From NCBI GenBank assembly GCA_961205875.1, contig OY540812.1, positions 5,580,001 to 5,644,000 of the forward strand: a stretch of DNA of 64,000 nt. The letters are read 5' to 3'. Position 1 is the first letter of the stretch. The number at the start of each line of letters is the position of its first letter. Below, in pieces: positions 25,700 to 36,849 of the stretch. Made by a program: the position numbers and the translations under genes. The notes beneath the pieces are model-generated. The model worked only from the letters and a program-made list of their open reading frames with translations. It did not search any database and had not been told where the DNA came from. The stretch comes from Sialis fuliginosa (lineage: Eukaryota; Arthropoda; Insecta; Megaloptera; Sialidae).

Positions 25700-25870
25700 C
25701 GCGACGGTGGACAACGTGCGAGTGTTGCGCGCTCCAAGCGTGCACCGTGAATATACATAGAGTGCGCCTCCGGATGGCGTCGATCCCCCCGCGTCTGTGC
25801 GCAACCGCCCCCGCCTACGTCGTGGTTACCGGTTTGCGTAACGCCGCAACAATCGCTGCTTCAGAATGTT
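25570..25870 (-). promoter_or_regulatory. CpG-rich block over exon 1 and proximal promoter of the secreted-peptide gene
   Basis: About 300 bases are strikingly GC- and CpG-rich (many GCG, CCG and CGC words) in otherwise AT-rich surroundings. The block spans the coding part of exon 1 and about 170 bases upstream of its ATG. A GTATATTC word on the minus strand near 25748 could serve as a weak TATA element. Promoter function is inferred from position and composition. Confidence 0.5.
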
Positions 25871-25979
25871 GCCGTAGTTTAGAGATGCTTTGAAACACGT
25901 CGGGGCAACCTGTGGCCTCATGCATACAGGTTGTTACTTGCAAACTCGACCTATGTTTTTAATATGCGTAAGTACTGTA

Positions 25980-26858
25980 TAGGGTTTGCAATCCCGCGGG
26001 AATGCGGGATCCCGCACGTTTTGGAGATCTGCGGATCCCGCACTGAAAATGCGGGATCCGCGCGGAATTTTTTTAACATTAAATTTGTAGGTCGCGTGCG
26101 TTTTGAATACTTATAAAGCGTAAATATGGATAAAAAGGTAACAATTTTGAAAAAATAAATAAGGTTGAGATGACTGAATATGAAACTAGTGAAATAAATT
26201 ATATCTTGTTCACGATTAGTTAAGTGGTTACATACCTCCAGAATTAAAAAAAAAACGTTCGAAAAATGTGACCGCACAAGAATGGCAGATTAAATGAAAG
26301 TTAACCACAAAAATTTAATACACAAAATTCGTGTTTTCTCAAAACTATCTTTTTCTATACGATCTACACGATATTTTTTTAACAGATTGTCCCTAAAATG
26401 CAACCGTAAATAATAATATTTAGTGGTTTAGTTTTACGTGACATACCGTATATACCAGCGTGGCGTAAAAGGCGACCTACGTATAAAACAAGGGCTAATT
26501 TATACGCAACGAAGGACTTAAAAAAATGGAAATGGATAATCGAACAAAAAGACAAAAGTAGTTAGAAGCATCTTGTACTTGTACCTAACATATTAGACAA
26601 TCTCCTATTCACAGGTGTATTTTATGGATTTTACATCGGTCTATACGGTAGGTACATGTTACGTTTATGTATCATATGTTACCGCTATGAAACTATTTTT
26701 CATTATTTAATTGTCATGTTAACTAAATAATAGTAATTTTAAGCATGAATAATAAAAATTTTGGAAAAATTTTAGAAAAACTGCGGGATCCCGCGGGATT
26801 TGCAGATTTCCCGCAAAACTCCCGCGGGAAAAAAAAGTCTGCGGGATTGCAAACCCTA
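25980..26858. mobile_element. 879-bp hAT-type nonautonomous element with perfect 8-bp target duplication
   Basis: Terminal inverted repeats are TAGGGTTTGCAATCCCGC on the left and its exact complement on the right. Both flanks are GTACTGTA (25972-25979 and 26859-26866), a perfect 8-bp target duplication as made by hAT transposases. Both ends are GC-rich with repeated GCGGGATCCCGC words in inverted orientation, while the middle is AT-rich. Frames inside do not resemble a transposase. It lies about 280 bases upstream of the ATG of the secreted-peptide gene. Confidence 0.85.
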
Positions 26859-27079
26859 GTACTGTACATACATATCAAACATCTGAAATAATATACATAC
26901 TTGCATAAGCTACTGGCACCAGTCTTGGATCATATCCCACGTGTTTAATAAGCATGATGCCTAATTTTTAAAAACTATTTTATGATGATCTTATGTGTCT
27001 CTTATTTCCAAAAAAAAATGCTTATTTCTGCAGAAAATAAAGGTTTAATCACAAAAATTTACAATTTTAAAACTAATTT
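26859..27079. repeat. Short intergenic stretch with an R1-like end
   Basis: CTACTGGCACCAGTCTTGGA near 26911 resembles the terminal segment of family R1. Nothing else is seen. Confidence 0.4.
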
Positions 27080-27754
27080 TGAATTTGACGACAAAACGCT
27101 CGCAAGTGTCATGGCGCATTTTTGACGTCACGTCTATGTAAACACTCCTTGTCAACTATAATAAATCCTTGTTCCGTCGCTAATATTTCTCGGTTTTACT
27201 TTTGGTAACACAAAACTGAGCAAATTGATAATTTAAAACCACAAAATAATTTATAAACAGTGCATATATTAATGAAACAATCTGACTGGTGTTTTATCAA
27301 ACATGGCGGATTGCTGTATTTTGCGTTTTTATTTTAACAAAAATCATATTAATTTCGCTTTTAATATGAAAATAATTACATTTGTTAGAATCTTTTTAAC
27401 TTAATTCATTATTTAAAATCATAATTTCAGTGATACTTTGTTACTGGCATCATGCCTATTATATGTACTAAATTAGAAATATTTGTTGATATTAGTACAC
27501 CCAAAGCATCCTTTACAGTGTGGTATTACTCTCGTCCCATTATTATTTTTCGTATAAAATTTGATAAAATGAGCATTATATATTAAATTTCTTTAGTAAC
27601 CCCCTTACGTGTTTACATTTTCTAAATGAAAACATTACAGTCTCCATATTCACTTAATTTAATATCGATTGGTTTTAATTTTCTGTCATCAAAATATAAA
27701 CAACGTTCAATTTGTCGTTTAAAAGTATAAGGATGTGCTTTTTATGGCCTAGCC

Positions 27755-28705
27755 ATGCTATTTGATTACTACTATTACTAAATCATAATAATCTATAGAC
27801 GCTTAACTGTAAAACACCTTAATTTGATGACAATCGACCAATGGGTGTCAAAATGACGAACATTTAAAGTAATTATTATTAGTAGGCGAGCGGATTACAG
27901 CTATTTCGAGTACACTAACCGACCAATCGACGTTCTAGTGGCTAAAAATGATTTTATTAAACTCTTTATATTTTTCTGAGAAAAAACATCTATATATACA
28001 TGATATTTTTTTATGCGGTCCTTCAATAGGTACACACATTTTTTTGTTTAATAAATCTAAATCTGCATTAAAAAATCTGAAAAAATTATGTAAGCTTCAT
28101 TGGATTAAAATGAACATTTTTTGTCTCATAAACTTTTTTTTAAAATCTATAGTTTTGAAGATAAAAAATATTTTAACTTTAAAAATAGCGAAAAATTCGT
28201 ATATTTGTGATTTTTTTTCTCGGAAACTAATTGTTCAATCAGAATAAAACAAAAACAAAAAGAATCAGCCAACTTTAAACTATAACTAGATTTTTTTTCA
28301 TTTTGATTATTACTGTAATTAAATGTAAAAACTTCATTAGAGCCGAACTCACTCTTTGCGCCGTAAATCGATACCATGGCTGGCTACAATTTTCGTTTAA
28401 TAATTGAAATATTTAAATACTAGGATGAAAGTTTCAATAAAAACACTTTAGAATATTTTTATTGCACATTTATTTGTTACAATTATTTTTTGTTACAAAG
28501 AATTTAATAAAATCATTTTTAGCCACTAGAACGTCGATTGGTCGGTTACTGTCATTTCTAAGCGAGCTAGACTCGATAATCCGCTCGCCTATAGTGTAAT
28601 CTATTTATTAATTATTATATTATCATAGCATTTATTGCTATGATGCTTGTTTCAAATTGTACGATTCTTTATTTTATAACTTTTGTGTCGTAGTACTTAT
28701 GCAAT
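27755..28705 (-). repeat. Dispersed repeat family R1, copy 3, interrupted
   Basis: 27755-27882 (TGATTACTACTATTACT, CTTAACTGTAAAACA, CAATGGGTGTCAAAATGACG) and 28592-28705 (TAGTGTAATC, CATAGCATTTATTGCTATGA, CTTTTGTGTCGTAGTACTTA) together give one inverted R1 copy. It is split by the element at 27883-28591. A further R1-like end (ATTTGTTGATATTAGT) at 27478 suggests a second interruption at about 27495-27755. Confidence 0.65.
27883..28591. mobile_element. 709-bp element inserted into R1 copy 3
   Basis: The ends are TAGGCGAGCGGATTA and its exact inverted copy. The inverted repeats extend about 75 bases with gaps, sharing ACCGACCAATCGACGTTCTA and GTGGCTAAAAATGATTTTAT. The left flank ends in TAG (27880-27882) and the right flank begins with TAG (28592-28594), giving a 3-bp target duplication (2 bp is also possible); R1 copy 2 shows the uninterrupted ATTAGTG. 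The 99-codon plus frame (27948-28247) is lysine-rich and AT-driven and is not recognised as a transposase. Confidence 0.75.
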
Positions 28706-29610
28706 GTGTGACGAAACGTTGGCTGATAACACGATCAAACAGACACGGTGTACACCCAGAAGCCAAGATCCACATTATCATTCTATCGAATACAATATAA
28801 TTTTATTTTGTACAATTTAATAAATTAATAATAAATTTGCAAATAGTTTGTTTTTTGACGTGCTGTGGTTGTTTTTCGCCCACTAGACTATTACGACATT
28901 CGAACGTAACATATGCACAAAATATCATATGTAGTTACATAAAAACAAAAGCTGTATTAAAGTAAATACACCAATGCGTCTACGTATGATATTTACAAAA
29001 TGGTTTTATATTTGTATTTGGGCTCAATAGTTGAATACTTGTGTAGGTACAGTATGAAGTCTAAAACAAACAAAATATTAATTTACCTACGCAATGTCTG
29101 GATAATTTACGCCTACAGGCAAACCGTAAAATGTCCTTTACAATTATTATATTCAAATTATTGATTTATTTTGATTTAAATTTTTCCTTTTCTTGATATT
29201 AATAGGTATATTGCCAGTAACAAAGTATCACTGAAATTATGATTTTAAATAATGAAATAAGTTAAAAATATTCTAAAAAATGTATTTATTTTTATATTAA
29301 AAACGAGATTAATATGATTTTTGTTAAAATAAAAACGCAAAATACAGCAATCCGCCATCTTTGATAAAACACCAGTCAGAGTGGATGACGTCACGGCTAC
29401 GTAAACATCATTTTTGTTTCATTAATATCTGCACTGTTTATAAATTATTTTGTGGTTTTAAATTATCAATTTGTTCAGTTTTGTGTTACCAAAAGTAAAA
29501 CCGAGAAACATTAGCGATGGAACAAGGATTTATTATAGTTGGCAAGGAGTGTTTACATAGGCTTGACGTCAAAAATGCGCCATGACACCTGCGAGCATTT
29601 TGGCGTCAAA

Positions 29611-30171
29611 TTTATCTTTAAAAATATTTTTAATGCACGTCACTGATTTATTTTGGAAAAGAAGATACTCTATATTAAATCCATTTCGTTTTGAACTTAA
29701 ATCGCATTTTCTATAAGCTCAATATACATTTTAAAATCGATATAACAACACAAAAAGTGCACGTGTTCCGGTTTTCAGCTGTTTCTCGGTTTCCACAATC
29801 TGATCAAATAAAACTGTATATTTACAGATGTATGCCGATTGACAGCGTTCATAAACTCACAACAAAACATATATGCAATGTTGAAATATCATAAATCAGT
29901 AAACGGATTTAATATTTAAAAATAGAATTTTGAGGTATTGAATATACATATATATCTAATAAATAATACATTCTGTTGGGTAGACCTACCGAAGTTTTTG
30001 AAAAGAATTTAAGAGAGTTGATATAAAAATAACATACATTACATTAACGTTATATTTTATTTGCAGTTGAAATTCCACCATTGATTTTAGAGAAAAAGTT
30101 TTTCGACAAAAAATATTTATCATTCAAAATTTTCAATAATTTAAGGTTGGACACTATTTAGGTATAATATC
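29611..30171. other. Gene-free AT-rich stretch
   Basis: The 67-codon frame at 29691-29894 on the plus strand is not recognisable. No repeat structure is seen. Confidence 0.45.
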
Positions 30172-30557
30172 TGGGAAAAAAATTCAGATCTGAAGTGATC
30201 AGATCTTGATAGATCTGCATTTTGAGTCAACATAATATTTTTTCACTGGTTTTTGATCTGTGGAGACCTGCAAAGATCTACAACGATTTACAAAGATCTC
30301 TGAAGATCGTTGTAACGTTGAAAATTCATTAACTTTCAACGTTGAAATTTCATGAATTTTCAACGTTTCAATCTCTATCACGACCTTCAACGATCTTTAG
30401 AAATCTTTGTATATCGTTATAGATCTTTGTAGGTCGTTGTATATCTTTGCAGGTCTCCACAGATCAAAAACCAGTGAACAAATATGTTGTCTCAAAATGC
30501 AGATCTAGCAAAATCTGATTTAATCACTTCAGATCTGAATTTTTTTCCTGGGTAGTA
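30172..30557. mobile_element. GATC-rich fold-back element, about 385 bp
   Basis: The left arm CTGGGAAAAAAATTCAGATC and right arm GATCTGAATTTTTTTCCTGG are inverted copies. The pairing continues through TGATCAGATCT/ATCTGATTTAATCA, TGCATTTTGAG/CTCAAAATGCA and ACTGGTTTTTGATCTGTGGA/TCCACAGATCAAAAACCAGT to the centre near 30350. The interior is dominated by AGATCTTTG/CAACGATC variants, and GATC occurs more than fifteen times. The 63-codon minus frame (30199-30390) is a by-product of this repeat. Confidence 0.75.
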
Positions 30558-31297
30558 TGTAATATCTAAGTACGTACATAGGTACCTATATGGTATTAAG
30601 ATACAACAAACTAGAGCATAATAAAAAGCTACAATTCACTCGTGTTGTCAATTAATGCTAGTATATCGGCAGCGTTCACATGTCGTTATCTTTATTACAT
30701 ATAATATCTCCTACACGTTGTTTTATTACAATTTGTAATCAACGTTCCGATATCGGAAAAAGATTATCACAAATTGGACCCTTACCGGCTGAAAAACATG
30801 AAGATATATAAGATATAATAATCTCATTTACATGTTTTATATATTTTTTTACATTCTAAATAGGATGTATGTATGTATAATATGTTTTAAAAGTTGAAAG
30901 AAGGACTTACTGTACCAATATAAAGACATATATTTTTATAGTTCTATATATTAAAGCCAAATTAAATTTTGAATTTTTTAATTTTCAAAAAATATATGTA
31001 CACTAGTACAGTGCTTCTTAAACTTTTTGATGTCGCGGCTCCCCTGCAACTCAAATTGATAACCCACGGCCCCCCTAATTTTTTTTTGGAACCCAAGTTG
31101 ATTAAAAAAATTTATTTGTTTAATGTTCACTCCTGTACAACTGTAGTGCTATCTAGCCGTAAAGGAAGTATTTAGGATTCTCGCCAACAGTTTAAAATTT
31201 TTGATTTAAAAAAAAACAGCTGTAAAAATATAATCATTTTAACATTTCAGCATTTTAACAAAATTTCATATAATCATAATTTAAGCAAGTATGTACA
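30558..31297. other. Gene-free stretch with a hAT-like end at 31.0 kb
   Basis: CAGTGCTTCTTAAACTTTTT starting near 31009, then GCGGCTCCCCTGCA and CACGGCCCCCC, is the end of a hAT-type element. Its partner end was not found. The 68-codon frame over it is incidental. Confidence 0.45.
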
Positions 31298-32244
31298 TCA
31301 GTGGCGAGGCGTGAAATTTTTAATAAGGGAAGCATATTTTATCAATCCTCCCCCTCCTATTAACAAAAAAAAACTAGTTATGAAACAATTTAAGTTCAAG
31401 CTTTTACTTTTTTAAATAAATTCTTATATTTATATAGTAACTAAATAATTCTACGTCTTATTCTCTTGTATTTTAGTCGATATTTGTATGATGTGTTGAA
31501 GTTCACTGCAGAAAATATCACTAAATTTTTTTTGATTTCGTTAAAAGTATGTTTATTGTATAGAAAATGACGTGAAAAGTTGAAATTATCAAACCGCAAG
31601 TCTGTATCTTAAACCGTTCTCGAGATATAGCCTCTCAAAGTTTTATTTTTTTCAAATTTTTTGAGAAAAAAGGTCATAACTTTTGAACGCGTGGTCGGAA
31701 TTGATTTTAGTTGACGGATGTGAAATCAGCGTGTCAAAATCTATATAATGACATGTATAATAATTTAAAATCCAACAAAAAAATTTTGGTCAAAAATCGA
31801 CATTTTTTTAAGGTATACCCCTTTGAATTTTTTCGATTTTTCGCGAAATTTATTTTTTCGAATTTTAAGGTATTATACATGTCATTATATAGATTTTGAC
31901 ACGCTGATTCCAAATCCGTCAACTAAAATCAATTCCGACTACGCGTTCAGAAGTTATGGCCTTTTTTCTCCAAAAATTTGAAAAAACTAAAACTTTAAGA
32001 GGCTATATCTCGTGAACGGTTTGAGATACAATCCTGCAGTTTGAAAATTTCAACTTTTCACGCCATTTTCTATATAATAAATATAATTTTAACGAAATCA
32101 AAAATTTGACATTTTTTAGTGAAATTTCCTGCAGTGAACTTCAACTCGTCATACAAATTCGACTAAAATACAAGAGAATAAGACGTAGAGGTATTATAGT
32201 TTTATAATTGAGCGTGTAAATTAATATTAAATGCTATTTTTGAT
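31298..32244. mobile_element. Palindromic fold-back element, family R5, copy 1
   Basis: The left end is CAGTGGCGAGGCGT. Arms of about 360 bases (31430-31790 and 31810-32190) are inverted copies of each other: AGAAAATGACGTGAAAAGTT pairs with AACTTTTCACGCCATTTTCT, and ATCTATATAATGACATGTAT pairs with its complement. Because of the palindrome, two near-identical 62-codon frames face each other on opposite strands; they are not evidence for a gene. Copy 2 is at 53711, inverted, with conserved flanks. Confidence 0.75.
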
Positions 32245-32737
32245 TTTTGGTTAAAATGTTTGAGTTGCGCATAAAAATGAATAATTTAATAATATTTTTA
32301 ATTTATTTATTAACTGAAAACACAGATTTGTATTAATTTGATGGTGGCCATCTTTTTTAAATGCCACTTACGTCATTTGTTGAAAATTTATAATATTATT
32401 AATTCATTTTAAAATTCAAAACAATTGATATTTATTTTAAAATCCGAATGATACGCCAATGACTTGTGGAGCGATATGGTAACAACGCTAGGTAATGTGT
32501 CCTATATCTTTCCTTGTCTAAGGTTTAAATGTATGTTTCAGATTAATCAATAAAACATAACATGTAACTTAGTAACAACCGTAAAAATAAACGTCAAACT
32601 CATCGATTAAACTAGCATACTCAATAAAAGTGTTTAAAAAATGGCAAGACTATACCGAAATTTCTGTTTTTAAGATAAAGTACTATATATAAATATACCT
32701 ACTGAAGTTAAAACATAATAAACATAAAAGAGTGAAC
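32245..32737. other. Upstream region of the DRC3 gene
   Basis: AT-rich, with no strong core promoter motif; TATATAAATATA at 32686 lies too close to the ATG to be assigned firmly. The transcription start cannot be placed. Confidence 0.35.
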
Positions 32738-34405
32738 ATGAATATAGAGCAAAGTTTAGATCCTGGAGTAATAGACAATGAGATGATTAGAAAAGCTGTA
32801 GAGGAACAAGGACCAACTGGAGAAGCAGGACGTTTAGCAAAAGAAGATGGGTTCCAAATGGACGAGGTCAAAAGTATCCGTTTAGAATTTCTTAACATTA
32901 TTAAAATCGATCATTTATGGATGCTGACAGCTTTAACAAAACTATACCTCGGTAACAACCACATAGAAAAAATAGAAAACCTAGAACTACTAGTTAATTT
33001 ACAAGAATTAGATTTATCGACAAATCATATAGAAAAAATAGAAAACGTAAGTACTTTAGTTAATATACAAACGTTAAGGTTATATAAAAACCTTATAATT
33101 ACTCTTGAAAATATGGAAGCTCTGACAAAACTAAAGGTATTTAGTATCGGACACAATAAAATAGATAATTTAAATAATATACTGTACTTACGACAATTTG
33201 ATGACTTGAGATCACTCAACATGGTTGGTAATCCTTGCTGTAATATGGACAACTTCAGACGATTCATTGCTGCATTTCTACCGGACTTGACTTATTATGA
33301 ATACAGAATGATATTTACTAATGAGCGAACAGAAGCTTTCGAATTTTACAAATTCGAAATAAATAAAGTCATTGCATCGGAAGCTGAAAGTAAAAGACAT
33401 AAAGAAATCGCAATTGCCAATGCTGCAGAAGAAGCTTACCATTCTGAAAGCTTTGTTGAATATCTAGGAGGACGTATGTTGTTTGATGAAATGTTTGATA
33501 AAGATGATTGTTGTAAAGCAATTATGCTCCTTGATGACGAATCAGAACAAACATATATATCATACGAAAACGAGTTTTTAAATACGACTAAAAGATTGTT
33601 TGATATAGGGCTTGAAATGTACAGCATTCGAAAGGAAGAGGTTAGTCAATTTTTCAAATGTGTTGATAGTGCAAAAGACGAGAGCCAAATAAGAAGTCAA
33701 AAATGTATGGAAGATTTTCTAGAAAAGAAGGCATTGTTATTTATGGATATACGTCGTTTGCAAGCTGATTTACAAGAAAAAGATACTGCAGGTGTTGAAG
33801 GAGAAAAAATAATGAGTGGTTATTTAAGACATATTGAAGAAATAGCTTGCGAGTTTCACGATGATATTCGAACTAGCTGGAAAGAATTAATGGGTATTGA
33901 ACTCGTATTATACGAACAACTAGAAGACACCAATACTACGTTTGAACATAATTTAACAGACTTGATAAACAATTTCTTGGAAATCGCTCAAGGAATATTT
34001 AACGAATGCCGACATTTAGAGTCGATGTTTTCCGAACGTTTGAATGATATTGGCCATAATTATATTGTGGAACGTGAAGCAGCTGCAGCTACAAGAACAG
34101 TTGTTGTAGAAGGTCCAGAGAATATGATATATGATAGAGAATCTTTGTTTAACGCAGTCACAGCTTCTCATGACAAACATATCCAAGCTATTGACGCTAG
34201 AGAAGATCGTCTTTTGTTAAAAGCAAGAAGTTGGCTTAAAAATCTTGTAGATAATTTATCCAAAGATGAAATAAGAAGAAATCGTAACAAAATTTTAGAA
34301 ATTAACCATTTTCTTGATATCCAACGAGAAGAATTTGATGAACTGAATTCTACTCCAGTTGGGGCTGTTTTAGATCCTGACATAACAGCAGCATTGAGTA
34401 TTTAG
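32738..34405 (+). CDS. DRC3: Dynein regulatory complex subunit 3 (LRRC48)
   Basis: One uninterrupted frame of 555 codons. The frame can be extended to a GTG at 32732, but ATG 32738 is the natural start. DRC3 is a subunit of the nexin-dynein regulatory complex that links doublet microtubules and controls dynein in motile cilia and sperm tails. Residues about 44-166 are SDS22-type leucine-rich repeats (for example LTKLYLGNNHIEKIENLELL, LVNLQELDLSTNHIEKIENV and LKVFSIGHNKIDNLNNI). A capping segment with VGNPC and LPDLTYYEYR follows. Residues about 200-540 are charged and helical, as expected for the coiled-coil tail. The length fits the family (human about 520). The capping sequence, order and tail support DRC3 over other SDS22-like proteins. 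The absence of introns is notable beside its multi-exon neighbours. No strong TATA or polyA context decides the transcript ends. Confidence 0.92.
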   Translation: MNIEQSLDPGVIDNEMIRKAVEEQGPTGEAGRLAKEDGFQMDEVKSIRLEFLNIIKIDHLWMLTALTKLYLGNNHIEKIENLELLVNLQELDLSTNHIEKIENVSTLVNIQTLRLYKNLIITLENMEALTKLKVFSIGHNKIDNLNNILYLRQFDDLRSLNMVGNPCCNMDNFRRFIAAFLPDLTYYEYRMIFTNERTEAFEFYKFEINKVIASEAESKRHKEIAIANAAEEAYHSESFVEYLGGRMLFDEMFDKDDCCKAIMLLDDESEQTYISYENEFLNTTKRLFDIGLEMYSIRKEEVSQFFKCVDSAKDESQIRSQKCMEDFLEKKALLFMDIRRLQADLQEKDTAGVEGEKIMSGYLRHIEEIACEFHDDIRTSWKELMGIELVLYEQLEDTNTTFEHNLTDLINNFLEIAQGIFNECRHLESMFSERLNDIGHNYIVEREAAAATRTVVVEGPENMIYDRESLFNAVTASHDKHIQAIDAREDRLLLKARSWLKNLVDNLSKDEIRRNRNKILEINHFLDIQREEFDELNSTPVGAVLDPDITAALSI

Positions 34406-36849
34406 AAATTTGAATATTGCATTTTCATAATTATAATATTTTTCTGTAAAAAAAACTTGAAAAAATATTTGAGACTGTTATTTAATATATTTATTGATAG
34501 ACTAATTAATTACTAATTAACAAAGGAATCACAGCATTTAAGTATAGTTTGTAAATTTGATTTATAATATATTAACGTGGTGTTATGAAATCTTTAATCA
34601 TATCAGAAAATAATAACAACAAATACATAAAATATAAGTAATATGGAAAATTTTAATTAAGGTAGTTGTTTGCAAATGGGATTTAAAAAAATCTTTGGAC
34701 GGATCTATGAACTATAATATTGCTGTAGAATCAAAAATAATAGGCATAATTACATTTTAATTGCATTTTCAAAAGCTTTAGTAATAATACAAAAATAAAT
34801 TTCAATGTTATATTGTGCTACCATTTTAGAGAATATTGTCAAATTTAATAACTTCTTTAGAAAATGTTAATAAATCCAAATCCATCTAACAATTCATTTT
34901 TTTTCTTCAAAGAATTTATAAATAAATATAAAGCGAGTATGCAATATTAAAAAAATATTGATAGTTGGTAATAGTTTTCAATGCCAAACTAGTTCTAATG
35001 TAAGTTAATATTTTTACAATTTCATATAACTAGTGTACACGTAATTGTATAATTATAATATAAAAGTATTTTATAAAAGATATCTAATTCAGATGCACAA
35101 CATAATTTGGTCTAGAGGTCATTCAATTTTTTTTTAATTTTCACTAAAAAAATAAAAATAAACTATCCATTTAAACTTGAACAGAAAATGTAAAGTGTAC
35201 GTTAAAAATGTGAAGACTAACTATAAAGCTTTGCTAATTGTAAGTAATAACTAGTGACCCCTCATGATATATTGTGCATCTATGCAATAAGGGCCTAATC
35301 TAAATAATACAGCCTAAATAAACTATTTTTAATGCTAAATGTTTATTGTTCTTTGCATTTCTCTGGGCACATACATGGTTCAATTTCTAGTGCGCTTTAT
35401 CAATACATTGTTTTATTAAGGATTCGATAATAACATGGTTAATTAATTTATTTCCACAATATTAACCATTCATGTATGTATATGTAGTGAATATTTAACT
35501 GTTACCCATATCATACATGTAATAATTTAAAGAAAATAAATTAATATTCACGTATGGTTTTCTGATGTCCTGATACCAAGCGAATCCAAATCACAATCTG
35601 AATGGAATCTGGCTAACAACGACTTCACTCACACTTTTAACACAGTGGTGTAGTAACACGGATTTTTAGAGGGGGGGGGAGTAATATATAAAAAAATTAT
35701 TTCATTTTTTTTGCTTTCACTTTTATTTTCACAAAAACAGCTGGGAGGGAATGTATTTTGCATGGCTCCTATACTACCCACACGGAAGGGGGAAAAAGAC
35801 TGGAATTAGATATTTTTCATCTGTTACAACTGCTATATTAGTAATTCCTGAAAAGTGGATTTAATTAAAAGGCTATTATTTATAGAGGAGTCTACCCCAA
35901 ATCTTCGTCAGTCAGTTTCAGCTGGATTCAGATTGATTCATATAAGTACGCTTGATGTGAATGGCTATTGACTGCCACGATATTTTTGCATAGAAAAATA
36001 ATATTAACCATCGTTACTTATGAATCCTTTTTTGAAGACATAATAAATCTTCTATAAAATCAGAATTACTTATTTTTAATATTATTCGTATATAAATATG
36101 CATTTTATACAAATATAATTACTTTAAAATTGCTTCCAAATATTTAGGCCAACGATTGAATGATGTTTAAACCCCTACAATATTCTATAAAAAAAGCAAA
36201 TAGCTCATCATAAAAATTACGTTTTTCAATATATCTACGTATATGTATTATTCGATTTAAACAATTTTAATTAATCTCGTTTTATACTGACCAATTAATA
36301 ATAGTTCAGTGTAAAACGGGGTTTATTACTGAACCCTCTAAGTCCTAAGTCGTTTTTAAGTAACTTTTTGAGAACGATATTTCATTAAAATAATAATGGT
36401 AGTTTTTTTACTAATTCGACTTAGAGTGAATTGACTAGATTTAATTAATTAAGTAATTTCTTATTTTAAAAATCGCTTACTAAAATTCCTATGCATGTAA
36501 GCAAATCTATTAACAAATTTTTATTTGTGTTTTTTATTTTTTTATTTTATATAACAACAGTATTGTAAAAATTAATACATTGTAACCTTTAATAGCATAT
36601 GTTCAATGTTTGGTAACTTATTTACCCGTTTAATTTTTTTAACTCAATAACATTTAAACTATATTCTATTCCCAAAGTTTTCACCCAAGTGAAAATTACA
36701 GAGGATTTGAACAAATATTTATAATATCAGTTATAAATAATTGATTCTTAGTTTTCAACTCTACAATCAGTGACGTAACCAACGAGGGAGCCAAGAGGGC
36801 CTGGCTCCCCCACATTTTTGTAACCGGCGAGGGGCCAGATAGTTATTCC
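34406..36849. other. Gene-free stretch downstream of DRC3
   Basis: AATAAA words near 34794 and 34919 could serve as DRC3 polyadenylation signals. CAGTGGTGTAGTAACACGG at 35644 followed by a G9 run, and CAGTGACGTAACCAACGAGG at 36769, are ends of CAGTGGCGTAG-type (hAT-like) elements. Otherwise the DNA is AT-rich without genes. Confidence 0.45.

Larger units (their letters stand above)
27080..29610. repeat. Large inverted repeat, arms of about 400 bp, 2.5 kb overall
   Basis: The left arm at about 27080-27470 is matched inverted by about 29205-29610. Shared words are CATGGCGCATTTTTGACGTC, ATAAATCCTTGTTCC, CTCGGTTTTACTTTTGGTAA, AAATAATTTATAAACAGTGC, GATAAAACACCAGTC-type and AGTATCACTGAAATTATGAT. 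Both arms hold a perfect TGACGTCA palindrome (27123-27130; 29386-29393; also 29564-29571). The region between holds R1 copy 3 and a nested element, so insertions have enlarged the original fold-back element. Confidence 0.75.

Noticed and set aside
25522..25893. 123-codon plus frame in the GC-rich block
   Set aside because: It is antisense to exon 1 of the secreted-peptide gene. The minus strand has the signal peptide, a good donor and a matching downstream exon.
27948..28247. 99-codon Lys/Ile/Phe-rich plus frame inside the 709-bp element
   Set aside because: AT-driven composition, no transposase motif (no DDE/D context) and overlapped by a minus frame. Not supported as a gene.
31711..31922. 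Two near-identical 62-codon frames on opposite strands
   Set aside because: They are a mechanical result of the palindrome in the R5 element; copy 2 at 54.1 kb does not preserve the frames.
32732..32737. GTG start two codons upstream of the DRC3 ATG
   Set aside because: GTG is not a usual eukaryotic start; ATG at 32738 gives the expected N-terminus.
33025..34383. Several minus-strand frames of 63-80 codons within DRC3
   Set aside because: They are shadows of the DRC3 coding strand, with no independent start or splice context.
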